Assembly: GCF_045679555.1 (NCBI RefSeq)
Contig: NC_092115.1
Coordinates: 33,979,596 to 34,043,595, forward strand
Direction of reading: 5' to 3'
Origin: Salvelinus alpinus
Taxonomy: Eukaryota; Chordata; Actinopteri; Salmoniformes; Salmonidae
Length of the DNA stretch: 64,000 bases
Each line of letters begins with the position of its first letter. Positions within the stretch are counted from its first letter, which is position 1. Positions 24,420-38,009 of this stretch are shown here, piece by piece. Both the position numbers and the translations under genes were made by a program. The notes under the pieces were generated by a model. The model made no database searches. It saw nothing but the letters and a program-made list of their open reading frames with translations, and had not been told where the DNA came from.

Positions 24420-24754
24420 TGTCACGCCCTGACCTTAGTTATCTATGTTTTCTTTATTATTTTGGTTAGGTCAGGGTGTGACTAGGGTGGGTATGCTTGT
24501 TTTGTCTTGTCTAGGGTTTTTGTAGGTCTAGGTATATATATGTCTTTGATTGGGGACCATATTTAGGTAGCCATTTTCCCTTGGGTATTTGTGGGTTCTT
24601 GTCTATGTGTAGTTGCCTGTTCAGCACTCAGTTGTATAGCTTCACTGTTCGTTTCGTTATTTTGTTAGTTTTGTTCAGTGTTCATTCTTGTATTAAAGAA
24701 GAATGTACGCATACCACGCTGCACCTTGGTCTCCTCCTTTTGACGGCTGTGACA
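24420..24754 (+). mobile_element. solo LTR (Ty3/gypsy-type)
   Basis: TGTCACGCCCTGACC ... GGCTGTGACA, 335 bp with TG/CA ends, a palindromic start (CCCTGACC / GGTCAGGG), an ATTAAA signal at about 24691, and flanks agtag / aatag matching at 4 of 5 bases. No internal retroviral-like genes on either side. Confidence 0.7.
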
Positions 24755-25638
24755 AATAGGCTAAATTACACATTCTGTTGTGTAATTTGTAGTCTATGAC
24801 ATTTCAGATTTACATATAATATTCACTAACTAGTTTTTAAAATAACTTTAATTTAAACTACGGTATATCCAGTGTGAAGTAATTGGAAGCTTGGTGAACT
24901 ATATTTTCTGAGTAGCTTCCCCAACACTGATTGTTATTTGTTCAGATGGTGATGAAACATACATATGTATAAAAAGGAAAAATACAGAATGCATGCACAA
25001 ACTAAAGACTCAAAAACAAATGAAAGGCCTCAGGGCGACCAAAAAAAAACAGCAACCTCATCACTATGCCAGCTGAGATGCTGATTTGCCTAACTGTATG
25101 CTAACAGTGAGGGATTAGATTATCTGGCCAGGGTTAACGGCGGTAGGAGCAGTAGCGGTGCGTGTGTAAAATCACTAGGAAAGCCAAGCCCCTCGAAAAA
25201 AGCCATATTACAACATATGTGTTGTGATAATTGTTTGCTCTATAAATCCTGCTAGTTCATATTCCTTGCGACCGTGATATATAGGCCTAAAGGCCGAGAC
25301 AATAAGAAGACATAGTGGCAGAATATATTCAACCTTTGTTTCATCACAAAACGGTAGAGCAACCTCTGTCCAGTGAAGTTCACAAAGCATATTGCATGTA
25401 ACAAACAGCTACATGACCTACAGCATGGTCAAGCAAGTTATTGTTTCCGACATTTTCCAACTACTAAAAAACTATTGATTTAGAACCACTGAGAATTATA
25501 CCAGCACCAGTTCAACTTCAACATTTAAACATCATCAAATCACCTATTCTTAGTCTAATACAGTGACAACTAAAAGATACCAAAAACAATTTAGTTCAAT
25601 CAATGTAAGCTACATATGATGTGGCTGTCGATGGTTCT
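24755..25638. other. no recognised gene or repeat
   Basis: AT-rich stretch; nothing supportable found on either strand. Confidence 0.4.
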
Positions 25639-26025
25639 TGTCACACCCTGACCTGTTTCACCTGTCTTTGTGCTTGTCTCCACCCCCCTCCAGGTGTCAC
25701 CCATCTTCCCCATTATCCCCAGTGTATTTATACCTGTGTTTTCTGTTTGTCTGTTGCCAGTTCGTCTTGTCTCGTCAAGCCTACTAACGTTTTTCCCCTA
25801 CTGAGCCTGCCTGCCGTTCTGTACCTTGTGACACTGGCCTGGATTACTGACCTCTGCCTGCCCTGACCCTGAGCCTGCCTGCCGTTCTGTACCTTTCGGA
25901 CTCTGCTCTGGATTACTGACCTCTGCCTGCCCTTGACCTGTTGTTTGCCTGCCCCCTGTTTATGTGATAAACAGTTTTTCTCTTTACTGTCTGCATCTGA
26001 GTCTTCTCCTGAGCCGTGATCGTTC
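25639..26025 (+). mobile_element. second LTR-like sequence with internal tandem duplication
   Basis: Starts TGTCACACCCTGACCTG like salmonid gypsy LTRs, contains TATTTATACC as a TATA-like box at about 25724. A unit of ~68 bp (gagcctgcctgccgttctgt...) occurs twice in tandem at about 25803-25870 and 25871-25938. The 3' boundary near 26025 is uncertain because a TG microsatellite follows. Confidence 0.6.
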
Positions 26026-26032
26026 GAATTTC

Positions 26033-26047
26033 TGTGTGTGTGTGTGT

Positions 26048-26113
<66 letters not shown>

Positions 26114-26140
26114 TGTGCGTGCGTGCGTGCGTGAGTGCGT
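26033..26140 (+). repeat. (TG)n microsatellite
   Basis: About 100 bp of TG, ending in TGCG variants (gtgcgtgcgtgcgtgcgt). Confidence 0.95.
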
Positions 26141-26996
26141 GCGTTCGTGGAAGTAGAAAAACTTGTTGACTCACCCTACTTGTAGAGAAACACCAATGCC
26201 ACCCTCTCTCTTTCATGTTGATTAAACAGTCTATGACTCGGTCATACAGTACACACTTTTATTTTTTGTTGTCCTAGGCTACCTGGCTAAAATGCTTGCT
26301 CGCTAGATAAACTTCCTTTTATGGGCATCTTTAGCTAGTTAACATTAGTCTTCTACATCTAGCTACGAATTGAATTTCCATCCTCTCAGGCTAGGGGCAC
26401 AATGTAAGAATTTATGGTTGTATCAGAATCACCATTATAATCATTGGCCAGTACTGAGAATTAAGTAAAACCACAAGTCTAAATCTAAGTCCCTATCTCC
26501 TTCAATGGCAAATTTAGGAAACTACTAATTTTAGTTGGCTAGCCACCGGTGGACAACAACACAAGATGCTACAATTCAAGTTGTTTCTGTCTACGACGTG
26601 TTGCTCTCGTCTCGATGTGATGTGATTGGAGTGAAGCCAAATCCAAACTGGCTTCCCTTGACACTTTCTTTCGGTGCGCCAGGACCATTCACAGCTGAGC
26701 ACGCTCAGTTTAGCACAACACTGATTAGCTATTATTTTATCTTTTTTTTTTATCAAGGGAGGCCAAATGCTCACTGGCTTCCCTTGCATTCAATGCTACG
26801 GGCGGCAACAATGTCATACTCTTTTTGACCAGACAGCATCAGATAGATGGCCTACACATACAGAGACAAGGAGGCACTATTTCACTCGCTCAGGTGCTTT
26901 CTCCTGTGAGATACATTCAGCCTCTTGCAAATTTAAGGAAAATTGTGAAACACAGAGACACGAAAGATGAATTATTTAATATATATATATATTTTT
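26141..26996. other. repeat-like spacer with a direct duplication
   Basis: Two related blocks near 26632-26670 and 26758-26797 share GCCAAATnCnnACTGGCTTCCCTTG; otherwise no gene. Confidence 0.4.
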
Positions 26997-27339
26997 GGTA
27001 GCACTTCATAACCATGTCATAATATGTCATAACAGCTGACATAACTTGTCATAACCTGTCATAATATGGTTATAACACTGTCATGACCCATATATTTACA
27101 CATGGATTACAGGCAACATCCGGATTAAATTCTGGGAAAAAAGGCAAACTCAACAGATGGATCATTCATCACAAAATCAACTGATATTGCCAACTACTTT
27201 AATGATTTTTTTCCTTGGCAAGATTAGCAAATTTAGGCAGAACATGCCAGCAACAACGTCCAAGTATATCTGACCAAATTATGAAAGACAAGCATTGTCA
27301 TTTTAAATTCTGTAAAGTTGTGGAAGAGGTGAAAAAATG

Positions 27340-28777
27340 ATTGTTGTCTATCAACAATGACAAGCCTCTGGGGTCTGACAAATTGAATAGAAAATTACTG
27401 AGGATAATAGTGGACGATATTGCCACTCCTATTTGCCACATCTTCAATTTAAGTCTACTAGAAAGTGTGTGCCCTCAGGCTTGGAGGGAAGCAAAAGTCA
27501 TTCCGCTACCTAAGAATAGTAAAGGCCCTTTACTGGTTAAAATAGCCAACCAATCAGCCTGTTACCATCCCTTAGTAAACTTTTGGAAAAAATTGTGTTT
27601 GACCAGATACAGTGCTATTTTACAGTAAACAAATTGACAACAAACTTTCAGCACGCTTATAGAGAAGGACATTCAACAAGCACAGCACGTACACAAATGA
27701 CTGATGATTGGCTGAGAGAAATTGATGATAAAAGATTGTGGGGGCTGTTTTGTAAGACTTCATTGTGGCCTTTGACATTATCGATCATAGTATGCTGCTG
27801 GCAAAACTTATGTGATGGCTTTACACCCCCTGCTATATTGTGGATAAAGAGTTAACTGTCTAACAGAACACAGAGGGTGTTCTTTAATGGAAGCCTCTCC
27901 AACATAACCCAGGTAGAATCAGGAATTACCCAAGTCAGCTGTCTAGGCCCATTACTTTTTTCAATCTTTACTAATGAATTGCCACTGGTTTTGAGGAAAG
28001 CCAGAGTGTCTATGTATTCAGAAGACTCAACACTATACATGTCAGCTACTACAGCAACTGAAATGACTGCAACACTTAACAAAGAGTTTCAGAGTGGGTG
28101 GCAAAGAATAAGTTAGTCTTAAATATTTCTAAAACTAAAAGCATTGTATTTGGGATAAATCATTCACTAAACCCTAAACCTCAACTAAATATTGTAATAA
28201 ACAATGTGGAAATTGAGCAAGTTGAGGTGATTAAACTGCTTGGAGTTTCCCTGGATTGTAAACTGTCATGGTCAAAACATATTGATACAACAGTAGCTAA
28301 GATGTCCATGATAAGGCGCTACTCTACCTTCTAGACAGCACTATCAACAAGGCAGGTCCTACAGGCCCTAGTTTTGTCGCACCTGGACTACTGTTCAGTC
28401 GTGTGGTCAAGTGCCACAAAAAAGGACTGCAATTTGTTCAGAAAAGGGCAGCAAGGCTGGCCCTTGGATGTACACAGAGAGCTAATATTAATAATATGCA
28501 TGTCAATCTCTCCTGGCTCAAAGTGGAGGAGAGATTGACTTCATCACTGCTTGTATTTATGAGAGGTATTGACATGTTGAATGCACCGAGCTGTCTGTTT
28601 GAACTACTGGCGCACAGCTCGGACACCCATGCATACCCCACAAGACATGCCACAAGAGTTCTCTTCACATTCCTCAAGTCCAGAACAGACTATGGAAGGC
28701 GCACAGTACTAAATAGAGCCAGGACTACATGGAACTCTTTTCCACATCAAGTAACTCATGCAAGCAGTAAAATTTGA
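27340..28777 (+). pseudogene. RT pseudogene of the inner LINE
   Basis: Five consecutive open pieces (27341-27628, 27583-27855, 27877-28116, 28098-28334, 28403-28777) follow the order of a single reverse transcriptase and differ only by frame shifts and stops. Confidence 0.8.
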
Positions 28778-28848
28778 TTTAAAAAACAGAGAAAAAAAAC
28801 AGCTTATGGAACATCGGGGACTGTAAAGCAACACAAACGTAGACACAT

Positions 28849-28984
<136 letters not shown>

Positions 28985-29208
28985 TAGCATACGCACTATA
29001 CACACACACATACACATGGATTTTGTACTGTATATATGTGGTAGTGGTGCAGTAGGGCTCTGAGGGCACACAGTCTGTGAATGTATTGTAACGTTTTTAA
29101 AATTGTATAAACTGCCTTAATTTTGCTGGACCCCAGGAAGAGTAGCTGCTGCCTTGGCATGTATTTATTATGGGGCTCCATAATAAATACAAAATACAAA
29201 TACAAATG

Positions 29209-30600
29209 TTACAGGCAACATCCGCATCGAGCTAAGGCTAGAGTTGCAACTTTCAAGGAGCGGGACAATAATCCGGATGCTTATATGAAATCCCGCTATG
29301 CCCTCAGACAAACCATCAAGCAAGCAAAGTGTCAAAACAGTATTGAGATTGAATCCTACTACAACGGCTCTGATGCTCGTCGGATGTGGCAGGGCTTGAA
29401 AACTATTACGGACTACAAAGGGAAACCCAGATGTGAGCTGCCCAGTGATGCGAGCCTACCAGACGAGCTAAATGATTACCGCCCAGTAGCACTCACGTTG
29501 GTAGCCATGACGTGCTTTGAAAAGCTGGTCATAGCTCAAATCAACAGCATCCTCCCAGATACCCTAGACCCACTCCAATTCGCATACCGCTCAACAGATC
29601 CACAGACGACGCAATCTCAATTGCACTCCACACTGACCTTTCCCACCTGGACAAAAGGAACACCTATGTGAGAATGCTATTCATTGACTACAGCTCAGGG
29701 CTTCAAGACCATAGTGCCTACAAAGCTCATCACTAAGCTAAGGACCCTGGGACTAAACACCTCCCTCTGTAACTGGATCCTGGACATCCTGACGGACCTC
29801 CCACAGGTGGTAAGGGTAGGCAACAACACGTCTGCCATGCTGATCCTCAACACTGGGGCCCCTCAGGAGTGTGTACTTAGTCCCCTCATGTACTCCCTGT
29901 TCACCCACGACTGCGTGGCCAAACACGACTCCAACACCATCATTAAGTTTGCTGACGACACAACAGTGGTAGGCCTGATCACCGACAACGATGAGACAGC
30001 CTATAGGAAGGAGGTCAGAGACCTGGCAGTGTGGTGCCAGGACAACAACCTCTCAGAACAACCTCACCGAACAGGTCCCCATTAATATTGACGGGGCTGT
30101 AGTGGAGCGGGTCGAGAGTTTCAGGTTCCTTGGTGTCCACATCACCAACGAACTATCATGGTCCGAACACCAAGACAAGACAGTCATGAAGAGGGCACGA
30201 CAACACCTTTTCCCCCTCAGGAGACAGAAAATATTTGACAAGGGTCCCCAGATCCTCAAAAAGTTCTACAGCTGCACGATCGAGCGCATCCTGTGACGGG
30301 TTGCATCCCCACCTCGTATGACAACTGCTCGGCATCTGACCGTAAGGCTCTACAGAGGGTAGTGCGTACGGCCCAGAACATCACTGGGGCCAATCTTCCT
30401 GCCATCCAGGACCTATATACTAGGCGTTGTCAGAGGAAAGCCCAAAAAATTGGCAGAGACTCCAGTCACCCAAGTCATATTCTGTTTTCTTTGCTACCGC
30501 ACGGCAAGCAGTACCGGAGCGCCAAGTCTAGGACCTAAAGGCTCCTTAACAGCTTCTACCCCCAAGCCATAAGACTGCTGAACAATTAATCAAATGGCCA
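29209..30600 (+). pseudogene. RT pseudogene of the L2-type LINE (3' part)
   Basis: Linker ([14 protein letters not shown]), RT core ([29 protein letters not shown]) and C-terminal domain ([21 protein letters not shown]). A deletion near 29450 removes the segment between SLPDEL and NDYRP, and frame changes occur near 29670, 30045 and 30294. Confidence 0.85.
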
Positions 30601-31710
30601 CCTGACTATTTACATTGCCCCCCCCCCCCCCCATTTGTATTGTACGCTGCTGCTACTAGCTGTTTATCCATGCATAGTCACTTCACCCCTACCTACATGT
30701 ACAAATTACCTTGACTAACCTGTACCCCCGCACATTGACTCGGTACCGGTACCCCCTGTATATAGCCTCGTTATTGTTATTTTATTGTGTTACTTTTAAT
30801 TATTTTTTACTTTAGTTTATTTGGTAAATATTTTCTTAACTCTTTCTTGAACTGCACTGTTGGTTAAGGACTTGTAAGTAACCATTTTATGGTAAGGTCT
30901 ACACTTCTTGTATTAGGCGCATGTGACAAATAAAGTTGGATTTGATTTGATGTTGTGACATATATTGTGTTATTTTATGACAGGTTATGACACCTACATA
31001 AGACTGTCAAAACCCACATTTATTCAAATTAGTTTTTTCCAGAAGTTTCCTTTTGTTTAAAAGTTTGTTTCTTAAATCCTTTGTCATTGTTGTAATACAT
31101 TTTTTACAGTCATGTTTTTTTCATCATATTTTAAATATAAATATACTATCACACTGTCATGAATCGTTATGACCATGCTGTGTCACTTTACTTGGACTAA
31201 GAAAATGCACTTTATGACACTGTTAAGATGCATTATGACCATCATAATCATATAAGCCAGATAGGCTATTACGTACAAGCCCTTATATCAGTCATCAATC
31301 AAAAAGAGGGTGTCTTGTCCTGCTTATGAAATTGGCTCCTGCATTCGTCAAAGCCATCAGCAACAGAGCATTGGGGTGGGTGCATGTCTGACATCAGTCT
31401 ACGCAATTACAATGATAATTTATTATGGTCAATTAAAAAACATACTGTTGTTACGTAGGCTATGGTTTAATGGAATGTTTTGCCTTATGAGGTAGTTTTG
31501 TGGGTTTTGACACTCTTATGTAGGTGTCATAACCAGCCATAAAATAACGCAATATATGTCACAACAGATCTAAATATATGTGTCATGACAGTGTTATGGC
31601 CAAATTATAACAGATTATGAGAAGTTATGTCAGCTGTTATTACATATTATGACATGGTTATGACCTTGTCATAATGTGTTATGAAGCTGGGTGTCAAGTA
31701 AAGTGTTACC

Positions 31711-32573
31711 CTTTTTTTCCTTTGGAAGCTATAAATACACGCCACTGGGTGGGAGGAGTTTTCACTGGGTGATTACATTCATTTTGGAACTAGGCTGCCT
31801 CCCATGCCTGAGCAAGGTGCCCTGTTCAAAGCCTGCAGCAAAGTCGTTTCAAAACAAAAATTACGTAGACTAGGCTAGTTTAAGATTGTGGAGTAATGAG
31901 TTGGATTCTGTGTTTTCACATGCAAAAGTGATTGCTTTTGATAAAAACGCTTTATCTGCCTACCCAAAGAAAACTAGTTAGAAAATTCAAACATAAATTT
32001 TATGGAAAAGAGATGTATGTTTTCTGGACAATGCACCATGCTGTTTTGTTGGTAACATGACCAAGTGGCGCAGATTACTTTTCACTTTGAGAAGGGCACT
32101 CCTCCCTCACCGCTTTTGCCCGTTCAGGTCACGGGCCATAGACCTGTGCACCGCGGCTTAGGTTAATAGAACTCCCTCACTAAACTACACCCCCCCATAT
32201 CATAACAGTTAGCGTTTGGCAACCAGGCAAACTAAACCATGGATTACTGTTCCACCTTGTCACTAGACTGCATACAGGGTAAGGAAACCAATATGTCATT
32301 TTATAATTTGGATGAACTATCCCTTTATAGGTTGTGATGGATTGTATTGAACCACATTTTTTTTTACCTATTGATGTGCCATTTTAGAACTGTTTATATG
32401 TATTTTATAAACAAGTCCTCTTCCTGGACTGCTAGTGCTACTAGCTAACGTTTTCCTTTTCTTTTAAACTATGCACACAACACCAGCACCCCATCAACTT
32501 TGAAAAGGGTCATACTCAAGAATAAGTTTGCATTCAGTGCATTCTGCAATAATTCACTCTGACCAGTGGAAGC
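31711..32573. other. no recognised gene
   Basis: AT-rich non-coding DNA; no termini or open frames that I can support. Confidence 0.4.
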
Positions 32574-32736
32574 TTCTGAGGGGGAGACGGCTCATAATAA
32601 TGGATAGAAAGGAGTGAACGAATGGGCATCAAACACATGGAACCCATGTGGAACCCATGATACATTTACGCTCATTCCGCTCCATCCATTACCATGAGCC
32701 TGTCCTCCCCAATTAAGGTGTCACCAACCTCCTGTG
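32574..32736. mobile_element. hAT-type MITE, 163 bp
   Basis: Near-palindromic: CAGTGGAAGCTTCTGAGGGG at the left, CACAGGAGGTTGGTGACACC at the right read in reverse, and the inner GGCTCATAATAATGG / GGCTCATGGTAATGG arms. Flanks actctgac (32566-32573) and actctgaa (32737-32744) match 7 of 8. The left end resembles that of the hAT-like element at 62104. Confidence 0.85.
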
Positions 32737-32744
32737 ACTCTGAA

Positions 32745-33852
32745 ATAATTCATTCTGCCATAGACTTCCGTAGACTAGGCCGACAGAACTTCAAGTGACT
32801 TCACCAAAGGCCAGATAGGCCTACTGTGCCCTCAAGATCCAGACCAAGGTTAAAAAGACATATCTGAGATCTAGCTCATCTTTATTCACACCCAGCACAT
32901 TGCAAGACTATCAGTTTGTGCATGTGTTAACAGGTTTTGTTTCAATATTTCCATTCTAGGCCATTGCAAACCCTCCTGTGTTCCTATAAAGCTTAGCCAC
33001 GGGGCAGATTGAGTTACAACACTGACATGTCTGATAAGGCAGAACAAGATGATGTAACGCTAACCAAGACATACACTGTTTATAAAACATATGCAGTCAT
33101 AAACACATGAATATTAATCCAATTCAACGTTTTCATTATCAGACTGATGGACGTTGGTTTTCCTAGTACTCCAGTGTACAAATAATAATATAAGCACTTT
33201 CAGAAGAAGGCCATGGGGTGGTGGTGCTGTCGCTACAAAAGATCCTTGTTTCTTTCTGTACATGCCCTCCCTGTCTAGTGCCTCCCAGGTGTTGGAGTGA
33301 GGAGAGAAATGAAACTCACTTTTACCCTTGATATTGCCAGCACTGTTGCTTACAATACAATAGCACATAGGCCTTTTCATGTGGGCAGATCTGCAGTGCC
33401 AATCGGGGGCATTTGAGGGCTGTCTTCCAGACACTTGGCTTTTCATCATGTCTGTCTTCTCACGGTCTCAGTGTGAGACCAGGGTAGCTCAGCTGTTGCC
33501 ATTATGGGGGTGGAGTACAGAGGCCCAGCCAGCCAACCCGGCCCAGAATTGCCCCTCTCTTTTTTTCATGGCAAGACCTTGTCTACTTACTAACTTACTA
33601 CAAAACAATGTCCTCTGTGTGCCTGTGAGACAGGTGTGCATGCACTGACAATAGAGGCTAATGTGAGCAAGTAAAAAGATGTCATGGTGTCAGTGGAAAA
33701 AGCAATGAGAACATAATGCCTCTACGACAGGGTTGGTTGCAAGAATAGATCTATGAGTTCATTTTCTATTACTTGCTATTCTATTCATAAACCAATTTTC
33801 AAGTGTGAGTTGGTTCCATTTCAAAAGAGAGCAAATTGTGAACGTGTTATTA
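32745..33852. other. no recognised gene
   Basis: Two overlapping frames on opposite strands (33114-33648) look like chance; no repeat termini seen. Confidence 0.4.
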
Positions 33853-35290
33853 ACAGTGGCTTGCTTGGCATTTTTCCTATTTTGTTGCCTTACAACCTGG
33901 AATTAAAATTGATTTTTGGGGGGGTTGTATCATTTGATTTACACAACAAGCCTACCACTTTGAAGATGCAAAATATATATTTTTGGTGAAACAAGCAAGA
34001 AATAAGACAAAAAAAATGAAAACTTGATCGTGCATAACTATTCACCCCCCAAAGTCAATACTTTGTCGAGCCACCTTTTGCAGCAATTACAACTGCAAGT
34101 CTCTTGGGATATCTCTATAAGCTTGGCACATCTAGCCACTGGGATTTTTGCCAATTCTTCAAGGCAATACTGCTCCAGCTCCTTCAAGTTGGATGGGTTC
34201 TGCTGGTGTACAGCAATCTTTAAGTCATTCTACAGATTCTCAATTGGATTGAAGTCTGGGATTTGACTAGGCCATTCCAATACATTTAAATGTTCCCCTT
34301 AAACCACTCAAGTGTTGCTTTAGCAGTATGCTTAGGGTCATTGTCCTGCTGGAAGGGGAACCTCCATCCCAGTCTCAAATCTTTGGAAGGCTGAAACAGG
34401 TTTCCCTCAAGAATTTCCCTGTATTTAGCACCATTCATCATTCCTTCAATTCTGACCAGTTTCCCAGTCCCTGCTGATGAAAAACATCCCCAAAGAATGA
34501 TGCTGCTACCACCATGCTTCACTGTGGGGATGGTGTTCTCGGGATGATGAGAGGTGTTGGGTTTGCGCCAGACATAGTGTTTTCCTTGATGGCCAAAAAG
34601 CTCAATTTTAGTCTCATCTGACCAGAGAACCTTCTTCCATATGTTTGGGGAGTCTCCCACATGCCTTTTGGCAAACACCAAACGTGTTTGCTTATTTTTT
34701 TCTTTAAGCGATGGCTTTTTTCTGACCACTCTTCCATAAAGCCCAGCTCTGTGGAGTGTACGGCTTATAGTGGTCCTATGGACAGATACTCCAATCTCCG
34801 CTGTGGAGCTTTGCAGCTCCTTCAGGGTTATCTTTGGTCTCTTTGTTGTCTCTCTGATTAATGCCCTCCTTGCATTGTCTGTGAGTTTTGGTGGGCGGCC
34901 CTCTCTAGGCAGGTTTGTTGTGGTGCCATATTCTTTCCATTTTTTAATAACGGATTTAATGGTGCTCCATGGGATGTTCAAAGTTTCGGATATTTTTTTA
35001 TAACCCAACCCTGATCTGTACTTCTCCACAACTTTGTCCCTGTTTGGAGAGCTCCTTGTTCTTCATGGTGCCCCTTGCTTAGTGGTGTTGCAGACTCTGG
35101 GGCCTTTCAGAACAGGTTTGTATATACTGAGATCATGTGACACTTAGATTGCACACAGGTGGACTTTATTTAAATAATTATGTGACTTCTGAAGGTAATT
35201 GGTTGCACAAGATCTTATTTAGGGGCTTCATAGCAAAGGGGGTGAATACATATGCACGTACCACTTTTCCGTTTTGAATTTTGTTAGAAA
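33853..35290 (-). mobile_element. Tc1-like transposon, ends damaged
   Basis: Left end retains cttggcatttttcctattttgttgcc after a deletion in the outer repeat; right end reads ggtgaatacatatgcacgta then loses similarity at about 35285. It carries a nearly complete transposase pseudogene on the - strand. A different Tc1 family from the one at 41674. Confidence 0.9.
34055..35066 (-). pseudogene. Tc1 transposase pseudogene
   Basis: The family start codon at 35064-35066 is out of frame with the 247-codon open stretch 35029-34286 by one shift. HTH: GLGYKKISETLNIPWSTIKS; GRPR-like GRPPKL; catalytic segment WSDETKIELFGHQGKHYVWR and [14 protein letters not shown] frame change near 34286 precedes the last part (PIENL..., ending with the TGA at 34055-34057). 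About 340 residues originally, the normal Tc1 length. Confidence 0.9.
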
Positions 35291-36771
35291 AAACTGTCAG
35301 TCGATGACACAGTCGATGACGTGGCACGCAACCATTGGTTGATGCATGCAACATCTGAGCAGGGTATCGTGACCAATTCCTCCCTGGGGACTGCAGATGC
35401 AAGTAACTCGACAAGTAGCCCTGTCATTTTTACATTTTCTGGACTTTTTTGAATGGTCTTCAATGGGCAAACACGTAGTGCATTGTTCTTCAGTGCAAAA
35501 ACTTAATGAAAGGCATCTGGCAGAAGTAAATTTATCCACAAACGCAAATATATTTTTTATATATCTTATATGACCGTGTTTTCATGAATTTGATATAATC
35601 ATCAAGCCCATTCAAAAGACCAAGGACATGAACACAAAGTATGTCGTAGGAAAGCGTCATTTGCACATGAACTAAATCTGGTGCAATGCAGCACTTCTCA
35701 ATTCTGAGACTTATGTTTTTGTTGTACATTGTCCCTGTCCAAATAAACGTATTAAATACAAGAAAATAAATTCAGTCTGAAGATTTCCAAGGGACGGGAT
35801 AGGGATATTCTCTAGGTCTGCTAAAGATAATTCAATTCACGCTATTTTGATTGTAGTTTGTTGTGCATTTCACATAGGCCTGTATTTATGTGACAGGAAT
35901 TTCAAAAATGTGGTCCCTAACAATTTTTCAAATTCACTTCCTCAGATTCACGGTCATATAACCAGGGTCAACCATGTCTGCCTCTTCCCCAATAGAGAGG
36001 GCAGCGCCTGGGACTCAGGGAGGGAGCAGCAGGGGAGAAAGTGGGTCTGTGGTTGGTGGAGGACCACACAACGAAGCCTCCTCATAATGCTTTCTCACTA
36101 CGGGAATCTTAATTTGTGGTTTTGCCCTGCCAAATGCCTGGGGAAGAAAACCTTTCAGCATATTTTTGTTTCGCAGGCAACCACTGTAGTCTTCACTTGT
36201 AAAGGAGTGCTGTGTTTTGTCTGCAATATGTTTTTCTTCTGAATGGTTGTGGTTTGACTGTTCTAATTATGCAGGACTGAGCCAAATCAATCTAATATTT
36301 TTCTAATTTGGCCTTTCATTTTCTTTTGTTCCTTTCCTCATATCTCAGTTTTACTTTTGAGACCAAGATCAAGAGTATCACTATTTATTTCAGGGGACAT
36401 GTCCACTCTGCCATTTTTATACAGTTAAGCCTATATGTATCCCCATTCAAATGGGGCACTAATATGTTCAAAAAGGTATCTCTTTCTTTAGTGACCAAAT
36501 ATTAATAATATCTATTTGCCTTATATATTGAATTTTGTCTGCAGGATTTCATCAGGATAAATTGCAAACTGGAATAGGTCAAATCCAAATGTTTTAAGAT
36601 CAGGTTTTGGCCTAAAGATTTTATCAAAAACAAACATGATGATTTCAATTGTTAGCATCACAGATGTTTGTAATTAGAGCTTATCTATTGTTGACAGATG
36701 ACGTTAACTAATTTTGGCAGTGGCACTGGAAAATTTTTAAAGATCACAACAAGTGAAAAACATTGGCTATA
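35291..36771. other. no recognised gene
   Basis: AT-rich. The 131-codon frame at 35847-36242 has no recognisable motif or splice context. Confidence 0.4.
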
Positions 36772-37301
36772 CACTGAGTGTACAAAACATTAGGAACACC
36801 TGCTCTTACCATGACATAGGTGCATCCAGGTGAAAGTTATGATCCCTTTTTGATGTCACTTGTTAAATCCACTTCAATCAGTGTAAATGAAGGGGAAGAG
36901 ACAGGTTGAAAAATGATTTTAAAGCCTTGAGACAATTGAGACATGGATTGTGTAAGTATGCTATTCAGAGGGTGAATGGGCAAGACAAAATGCCTTTGAA
37001 TGGGGTATGGTAGTATGTGCCAGGCGCACCGGCTTGAGTGTGTCAAGAACTGCAATGCTGCTGGGAATTTTCATTCTCAACAGTTTCCTGTGTGTATCAA
37101 GAATGGTCCACCACCCAAAGGACATCCAGCCAACTTGACACAACTGTGCGAAGCATTGGAGTCAACTTAGGCCAGCATCCCTGTGGAACGCTGTCGACAC
37201 CTTGTAGAGTCAATGCCCCGACAAATGGAGGCTGTTCTGAGGGCAAAAGGGGATGCAACTCAATATGAGGAAGGTGTTCCTAATGTTTTGTACACTCAGT
37301 G
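36772..37301. mobile_element. Tc1/mariner-type non-autonomous element, 530 bp
   Basis: Perfect ends CACTGAGTGTACAAAACATT / AATGTTTTGTACACTCAGTG flanked by TA at 36770-36771 and 37302-37303. Interior has remnants of transposase-like text (e.g. near 37170-37260), consistent with an internally deleted derivative. Confidence 0.9.
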
Positions 37302-38009
37302 TAAATTCATCTGCTTTAGGTAGCCTACTGGTATAAACCCAGCACTGCATACATAAGCGATTGTCTTCAAAAGTGACTGGGATTTCCCAAGTAATAAGCT
37401 ACTGTTGACTACCTAGTTGAAAAAATGGAAAGCATACTTTAAAAAATTATAATTGTACTAGCTAAGACTACTGGGCACTCAGCTCTTTTTATTTTTATTG
37501 TGAGACACCGATTCAAGTAAGTGATTTAGTATTTTCCTGACTGCTTATGGGCAATTCCACGATAACGGAATTACACTTTGTGCCAAACAAAGAATATTGA
37601 TTTCAAAGTTTAACAAACCATACAACTCTATGCACAAGGACTACTTTGAACAATTTCCAATGCAAAATTGTGAGAAAAAAATGGATTTAGTGGAAGAACT
37701 GTGCAGATGCCAACATCAGAAAATCAATTATGGTAAAATGTCCCTCAGGTTTTTATGTGACCACGTTTTCCAAAGACTATTAAATATCTACTCCAAATGA
37801 ATATTCATAGGATTCCTGCAGAAACAGTGGGGTGTCAGCTATGACATGACACTTTGAGGTTATCGAACTACAATAAGTGAAGTGGATTTACATCCTGTAA
37901 CGCAATTATGGCAACAGAATTACGTCATGGGTCCTTGATCTGTACTACATAGAAATGCTTAATGGATATGAATGTCATTCTCCTCATGTGTCACGAGTTT
38001 GGACATCAC
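37302..38009. other. no recognised feature
   Basis: AT-rich spacer between the Tc1 derivative and the minisatellite; no gene seen. Confidence 0.4.

Noticed and set aside
35847..36242. 131-codon + frame as a gene
   Set aside because: Composition and absence of splice or family signals give no support.
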